A stretch of 8,851 nucleotides of DNA, taken from Bordetella parapertussis. Its GTDB lineage: Bacteria; Pseudomonadota; Gammaproteobacteria; Burkholderiales; Burkholderiaceae_C. Every line of letters starts with the position of its first letter. Position 1 is the first letter of the stretch. The position numbers and the translations under genes were made by a program. The stretch is from positions 1 to 8,851 of the forward strand of contig CAMDIP010000044.1 in the NCBI GenBank assembly GCA_945899335.1, in the 5' to 3' direction. The notes under the pieces were generated by a model that was given only the letters and a program-made list of their open reading frames with translations, did not search any database and had not been told where the DNA came from. Shown one piece after another: positions 5,573 through 8,851 of this stretch.

Positions 5573-6775
5573 ATGAAACACGCTTTTATTTGTGACGCGA
5601 TTCGCACCCCTTTTGGCCGCTATGGTGGCGCTTTGTCCAGTGTGCGCACCGATGATTTGGCGGCTGTACCTTTGAAAGCCTTGATGGCGCGTAACCCTAA
5701 GGTGGATTGGCAAGCGGTCACCGATATTTTGTATGGCTGTGTGAACCAAGCGGGGGAGGACAACCGCAATGTGGCGCACATGGCAAGCCTGTTGGCAGGC
5801 TTGCCTTTGGAAATTCCTGGTGCCACCATCAATCGCTTATGCGGTTCGGGTATGGACGCCTTGGGCACCGCCGCCCGTGCCATTCGCGCAGGTGAGGCTG
5901 GTTTGATGATCGCCGGTGGTGTGGAAAGCATGAGCCGCGCACCTTTTGTGATGCCCAAAGCAGAGGCAGCGTTTGGCCGCAACCCGCAAATTTATGACAC
6001 CACCATCGGCTGGCGTTTCGTCAACCCTTTGATGAAAAGCATGTATGGTGTGGATGCCATGCCCGAAACTGCGGAGAACGTGGCTAGCGACTTCAAAATT
6101 GAGCGCGACGCCCAAGACCGCATGGCTTTGGCCAGTCAAATGAAGGCGGTTGCCGCACAAAAAGCCGGTTTCTTGGCGCAAGAAATCACGCCCGTCACCA
6201 TCCCGCAAAAAAAAGGCGATGCTGTGGTGGTGGACAAGGATGAGCACCCACGCGAAACCAGCATGGAAGCCTTGGCCAAGCTCAAAGGCGTGGTCCGCTC
6301 CGACGGCACAGTCACGGCAGGCAACGCCAGTGGTGTCAACGACGGCGCTTGTGCGATTTTGTTGGCCGACGAGGCCAGTGCAGCCAAACATGGCTTAACG
6401 CCCCGTGCCCGTGTGGTGGGCATGGCAACTGTAGGTGTGCCCCCGCGCATCATGGGCATTGGCCCCGCGCCCGCCACTGAAAAAGTGCTGGCGCTGAACG
6501 GTTTGACCTTGGCGCAAATGGATGTGATTGAACTCAACGAAGCATTTGCGGCGCAAGGCTTGGCGGTGTTGCGGATGCTGGGTTTGCAAGATGATGACCC
6601 CCGCGTCAACCCCAATGGCGGTGCGATTGCTTTGGGTCACCCGCTGGGCGCGTCAGGCGCTAGGTTGGTCACCACCGCCACCAACCAACTGCAACGCACA
6701 GGCGGGCGTTATGCGCTGTGCACCATGTGTATTGGCGTGGGGCAGGGTATTGCGGTCATCATTGAGCGCGTGTAG
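5573..6775 (+). CDS. pcaF: 3-oxoadipyl-CoA thiolase (PcaF/PaaJ type acetyl-CoA acyltransferase)
   Basis: This complete 400-residue cytoplasmic thiolase would cleave 3-oxoadipyl-CoA with CoA into succinyl-CoA and acetyl-CoA, the last step of the beta-ketoadipate and phenylacetate pathways. Catalytic residues are all present: the nucleophilic Cys90 in NRLCGSGM, His356 in GGAIALGHPLGASGAR, and the acid/base Cys386 in CIGVGQG. The segment GCVNQAGEDNRNVAHM (55-70) and the N-terminus AFICDAIRTPFGRYGGALSS are typical of the 3-oxoadipyl-CoA subgroup rather than of short-chain acetoacetyl-CoA thiolases. Subgroup assignment rests on recall of motifs; a broader beta-oxidation role is possible, and paaJ would be an equally fair name. 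AGAG about seven bases before the ATG serves as Shine-Dalgarno. No other pca or paa gene is in the window, so it is an isolated copy. Its stop is three bases from the stop of the convergent fpr gene. Confidence 0.9.
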   Translation: MKHAFICDAIRTPFGRYGGALSSVRTDDLAAVPLKALMARNPKVDWQAVTDILYGCVNQAGEDNRNVAHMASLLAGLPLEIPGATINRLCGSGMDALGTAARAIRAGEAGLMIAGGVESMSRAPFVMPKAEAAFGRNPQIYDTTIGWRFVNPLMKSMYGVDAMPETAENVASDFKIERDAQDRMALASQMKAVAAQKAGFLAQEITPVTIPQKKGDAVVVDKDEHPRETSMEALAKLKGVVRSDGTVTAGNASGVNDGACAILLADEASAAKHGLTPRARVVGMATVGVPPRIMGIGPAPATEKVLALNGLTLAQMDVIELNEAFAAQGLAVLRMLGLQDDDPRVNPNGGAIALGHPLGASGARLVTTATNQLQRTGGRYALCTMCIGVGQGIAVIIERV

Positions 6776-6790
6776 GGCTTATTGCTCTAC
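6772..6790. other. Short stem-loop spanning both stop codons of a convergent pair
   Basis: GTAGGGC and GCTCTAC form a seven-base-pair stem (one G-U pair) around a five-base loop, covering the thiolase TAG and the fpr TAA. There is no T-run after it on either strand, so it is not a standard intrinsic terminator. It may still help protect the 3' ends of the two convergent transcripts. Confidence 0.3.
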
Positions 6791-7552
6791 AAACGCCCGC
6801 TCCACCACAAAGTCGCCAGGCGTGGTGGTGTTGCCTTCCTTGAAGTGGCGTTCTTCCAGCAAGGTTTTCAGGCTTTTCAGCATTTGTGGGCTGCCGCACA
6901 ACATGATGCGGTCGGTTTCGGGGTTGAGCGCGGGAAGACCCAGGTCCGCAAACAACTTGCCGCTTTCCATCAGTTCGTTGATACGGCCTTGGTGGCGAAA
7001 CGGTTCGCGGGTGACGGTGGGGTAGTAAAGCATTTGGGCGCTGACCATCTCGCCCAAGAGTTCATGCTGAGGCAACTCTTGCGTGAGGTAGTCGTGGTAA
7101 GCCAGTTCTTTCACCTCGCGCACACCGTGGACCAAAATCACTTTTTCAAAGCGTTCATAAGTTTCGGGGTCGCGGACGATGGACATATAAGGCGCCATGC
7201 CGGTGCCGGTGCCCAGCAAGTACAGGTTTTTACCAGGCAGCAAATAATCAATTAACAAAGTGCCTGTGGGTTTGCGGCCCACCACAATTTTGTCGCCCAC
7301 TTGGATGTGTTGAAGTTTAGAGGTGAGGGGGCCGTCGGGCACCTTGATGCTTAAGAACTCTAGGTGTTCTTCGTAGTTGGCACTGACGATGCTGTAGGCC
7401 CTCAGCAAGGGCTTGCCGTCAATTCGCAAACCAATCATGGTGAAGTGGCCGTTTGAAAAGCGCAAAGCCATGTCGCGGGTGGTGGTGAAGCTGAACAAGC
7501 GGTCGGTCCAATGGTGGACAGATAAGACGGTTTCGTCGAGAAAGGCGCTCAT
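6779..7552 (-). CDS. fpr: Ferredoxin/flavodoxin--NADP(+) reductase
   Basis: This 257-residue FAD enzyme moves electrons between NADPH and ferredoxin or flavodoxin, supporting redox balance, iron-sulfur repair and oxidative-stress defence. The FAD domain (about 1-105) has the RAYS motif at 51-54 (LLRAYSIVS) and DGPLTSKL at 73-80. The NADP domain (about 106-257) has GTGTGMAP at 114-121 and CGSPQML at 219-225. The C-terminus VERAFVEQ matches the bacterial Fpr tail that ends near the flavin, as in the Pseudomonas/Azotobacter type, and the length is normal for that group (about 258). No Shine-Dalgarno stands out before the ATG; the region upstream is AT-rich. The gene is divergent from the MaoC gene and convergent with the thiolase gene, so it is probably transcribed alone. 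Confidence 0.93.
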   Translation of the reverse strand: MSAFLDETVLSVHHWTDRLFSFTTTRDMALRFSNGHFTMIGLRIDGKPLLRAYSIVSANYEEHLEFLSIKVPDGPLTSKLQHIQVGDKIVVGRKPTGTLLIDYLLPGKNLYLLGTGTGMAPYMSIVRDPETYERFEKVILVHGVREVKELAYHDYLTQELPQHELLGEMVSAQMLYYPTVTREPFRHQGRINELMESGKLFADLGLPALNPETDRIMLCGSPQMLKSLKTLLEERHFKEGNTTTPGDFVVERAFVEQ

Positions 7553-7661
7553 AGCTGGTAAGTTGATTTTGATAAATCATCTATTTTAGTTGAGCCGAAC
7601 AGGTCGCTTGCGACGAGGCGCTAGACTGTGCCACCTTCAGACAGACAAGGCAGGTCGATTC
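7553..7661. promoter_or_regulatory. Divergent intergenic region between fpr and the MaoC gene
   Basis: This 109-base gap must hold the promoters of both genes. The half next to fpr is AT-rich (about 7561-7592) and contains a small dyad, TGAT-AA-ATCA, at 7570-7579. A second dyad, GTCGC-TT-GCGAC, is at 7603-7614. A plausible but unproven -10 for fpr is TAAAAT on the minus strand (about 7582-7587), without a recognisable -35. No convincing promoter for the MaoC gene is seen. GCAGG near 7650-7654 is its likely Shine-Dalgarno. Confidence 0.35.
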
Positions 7662-8117
7662 ATGAAAATATTCAACGCTTTACAAGACTTGATGGCCTGT
7701 GTTGGCCAAGATGTGGCCGTCAGCGAATGGGTGACGGTCACGCAAGAACAGATCAACTTATTTGCCCAAGCCACGGGCGACCACCAATGGATTCACACCG
7801 ATGCCGACAAAGCCCAAAGCGGCCCGTTTGGCACCACCATCGCCCATGGGTTTTTAACCCTGTCCTTGCTGCCGCAATTTTTTGAGTCTGCTTTTGATAT
7901 CAAAGGTTCACGCATGGGCATCAATTACGGCTTGAACAAAGTGCGTTTTACTTCCCCAGTGCCGGTCAACAGCCGCTTACGCGCTCATATGCATTTGCTG
8001 GCCTGCGAGGCCATTGATAACAACGGTATGCAAATGACTTGGAAGGTGAGTGTGGAGCGTGAAGGCTCTGACAAGCCGGTGTGTGTGGCCGAGTCGTTGG
8101 TGCGTCGCTACCCCTAA
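7662..8117 (+). CDS. MaoC-family (R)-specific enoyl-CoA hydratase/dehydratase
   Basis: This 151-residue single hot-dog-fold protein resembles enzymes that add water to trans-enoyl-CoA to give (R)-3-hydroxyacyl-CoA. The catalytic pair is visible as Asp40 and His45 in ATGDHQWIHTD, followed by GTTIAHGFLTLSLLP (57-71), the usual second conserved block. The family motif is GDxNPxH; here Gln-Trp replaces Asn-Pro, a substitution I recall as common in a large MaoC-like subgroup. The length is that of stand-alone MaoC/PhaJ-like proteins. The frame is open upstream to a TTG at 7590, but the ATG at 7662 has a Shine-Dalgarno (GCAGG, seven-base spacer) and gives the usual N-terminus. Substrate is unknown; fatty acid, PHA precursor or aromatic acyl-CoA breakdown are all possible. 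Its TAA overlaps the stop of the convergent trmL gene. Confidence 0.88.
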   Translation: MKIFNALQDLMACVGQDVAVSEWVTVTQEQINLFAQATGDHQWIHTDADKAQSGPFGTTIAHGFLTLSLLPQFFESAFDIKGSRMGINYGLNKVRFTSPVPVNSRLRAHMHLLACEAIDNNGMQMTWKVSVEREGSDKPVCVAESLVRRYP

Positions 8118-8584
8118 GGTGCTATGGCAAAGCCGTTTTGTCGCCAAGCTTCGTAGACGGTGATGGCCACGGCATTAGAGAGGTTCAAGCTGCGTTGCCC
8201 CGCCAGCATGGGCAAGCGCAACATATTGACGGCTTGAAAAAAAGCCCTTACCTCGGTTGACAAACCGCTGGTTTCTGCGCCAAACACCAGCCAATCATTT
8301 GCCTGAAAAGCGCATCCAAACACCGATGCCTTGCCGTGGGTGGTGAGTGCAAAGCAGCGGGCTACAACGGGTTGCTCGGCGTCCACAAAGGCCTGCCAAC
8401 TGGCGTGGCTCTTGACGTTGGCGTACTCGTGGTAATCCAAGCCAGCTCGGCGCATTTGTTTGTCTTGCATGGAAAAGCCCAGTGGCTCGACCAGATGCAA
8501 GCTGCATCCGGTGTTGGCGGCCAATCGGATAATGTTGCCGGTGTTGGGTGGGATTTCGGGTTGAACCAAAACGATATGAAACAT
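8114..8584 (-). CDS. trmL: tRNA (cytidine(34)-2'-O)-methyltransferase TrmL
   Basis: This 156-residue SPOUT methyltransferase would use S-adenosylmethionine to 2'-O-methylate the wobble base of tRNA-Leu isoacceptors. It tracks the Escherichia coli protein closely in length and order of motifs: PEIPPNTGNIIRLAANTG (9-26), RRAGLDYHEY (45-54), VFGAETSGL (100-108, where FGPETRGL is usual) and PMLAGQRSLNLSNAVAITVYEAW (125-147), the knotted cofactor-binding region. The frame also has an ATG at 8608, adding eight residues (MRTSQKAR), but MFHIVLVQPEIPPNTGN is the normal N-terminus; neither start has a good Shine-Dalgarno. It follows the comF-type gene by 36 bases on the same strand (12 bases if the upper start is used), so it is likely co-transcribed with it. 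Its TAG overlaps the MaoC TAA on the other strand. Confidence 0.94.
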   Translation of the reverse strand: MFHIVLVQPEIPPNTGNIIRLAANTGCSLHLVEPLGFSMQDKQMRRAGLDYHEYANVKSHASWQAFVDAEQPVVARCFALTTHGKASVFGCAFQANDWLVFGAETSGLSTEVRAFFQAVNMLRLPMLAGQRSLNLSNAVAITVYEAWRQNGFAIAP

Positions 8585-8620
8585 GCGGGCTTTCTGTGAA
8601 GTACGCATTGTGGCTTGGCG

Positions 8621-8851
8621 CTAAGCCGGTGTTCGTGCAAGTACAACCGCGTCTACCTGCTTTACCCCCGCCGCCTGCAAGGCCTGTGTGCAGGCAAGCA
8701 AGGTGGTGCCGGTGGTTGTGACGTCGTCCAGCACCACCACCCGAGAGCCGCGCAAACTTGGCAAACAATCTGGGTTAACCATGAAAGCATGTTGCAGGTT
8801 GACCAATCTGTCTTGGCGAGACAAGCCCGATTGGGCAGGTGTATCGCGACA
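8621..8851 (-). CDS. ComF-family phosphoribosyltransferase-like protein, 5' part outside the window
   Basis: Only the last 76 residues are visible; the frame is open to the right edge. They contain the ComF pattern DTPAQSGLSRQDRLVNLQHAF near the edge, then VVVLDDVTTTGTTL, the phosphoribosyltransferase PRPP-binding loop, and a helical end (CTQALQAAGVKQVDAVVLARTPA). ComF proteins are needed for natural DNA uptake in several bacteria, probably in handling incoming single strands at the cytoplasmic side; in many Proteobacteria they are named GntX and their exact reaction is unsettled. The N-terminal zinc-finger usual in the family would lie outside the window. It precedes trmL by 36 bases on the same strand. 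Confidence 0.88.
   Translation of the reverse strand, partial: CRDTPAQSGLSRQDRLVNLQHAFMVNPDCLPSLRGSRVVVLDDVTTTGTTLLACTQALQAAGVKQVDAVVLARTPA

Noticed and set aside
5546..5779. Upstream extension of the DUF1841 frame by 78 codons
   Set aside because: The extension would lie antisense to the thiolase N-terminus and the family begins at MFNPS, so the ATG at 5545 is preferred.
5837..6391. A 184-codon minus-strand frame opposite the thiolase gene
   Set aside because: It is a shadow of a complete thiolase with all catalytic residues; the product is His/Cys-rich without domain structure.
7600..7657. CAGGTCG occurring twice (7600-7606 and 7651-7657)
   Set aside because: A seven-base match 51 bases apart is easily due to chance, and the second copy overlaps the MaoC ribosome binding site.
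1..8851. CRISPR arrays, tRNA or rRNA genes, insertion sequences, prophage or toxin-antitoxin genes
   Set aside because: I looked on both strands and saw no repeat-spacer pattern, transposase or integrase motif, cloverleaf or small toxin-like pair.

Overview
The window is a gene-dense stretch of bacterial chromosome. The compact spacing, moderately GC-rich codon use and protein families (PhoX-family Tat enzyme, diheme c-type cytochrome, DUF1841, PcaF-type thiolase, bacterial-type Fpr, TrmL/ComF) suggest a betaproteobacterium of the Burkholderiales, most likely Comamonadaceae. That placement is inferred from protein character, not from a search. I saw no tRNA, rRNA, CRISPR array, insertion sequence or prophage, and no gap between genes longer than about 110 bases.

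Left block (1-4302, all minus strand). Reading in the direction of transcription: a MoxR-family AAA+ ATPase, a 74-residue glycine-rich two-helix membrane protein, a VWA/CoxE-type protein, and a Tat-exported PhoX-family (DUF839) phosphatase-like protein whose C-terminus runs off the left edge. The first three look like one transcription unit with a 9-base gap and a 49-base gap. The PhoX-like gene follows after 60 bases that hold a pair of direct repeats, so it may have its own control. MoxR ATPases and VWA proteins usually act as a chaperone pair that matures or remodels a partner enzyme. The target here is unknown, and the small membrane protein between them is the least explained part.

Middle block (4303-5545). 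A diheme cytochrome c4-like protein is transcribed rightward, divergent from moxR. A short leader reading frame with its own Shine-Dalgarno sequence overlaps its start codon. A strong hairpin terminator separates the cytochrome gene from a convergent DUF1841 gene.

Right block (5546-8851). A 3-oxoadipyl-CoA thiolase (PcaF/PaaJ type) is divergent from DUF1841 with only 27 bases between the start codons, and convergent with a ferredoxin/flavodoxin-NADP reductase (fpr). A MaoC-type hydratase, divergent from fpr, ends with its stop codon overlapping that of trmL (tRNA wobble 2'-O-methyltransferase). Upstream of trmL on the same strand is the 3' end of a ComF-type phosphoribosyltransferase gene, cut by the right edge. 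The thiolase and the hydratase could both serve acyl-CoA degradation, but no other catabolic genes are here to confirm it.

Most of the window is ordinary housekeeping and metabolism. The points that merit attention are the MoxR / small membrane protein / VWA cassette, the altered metal-site motif in the VWA protein, the leader frame before the cytochrome gene, and the repeat pair upstream of the PhoX-like gene.
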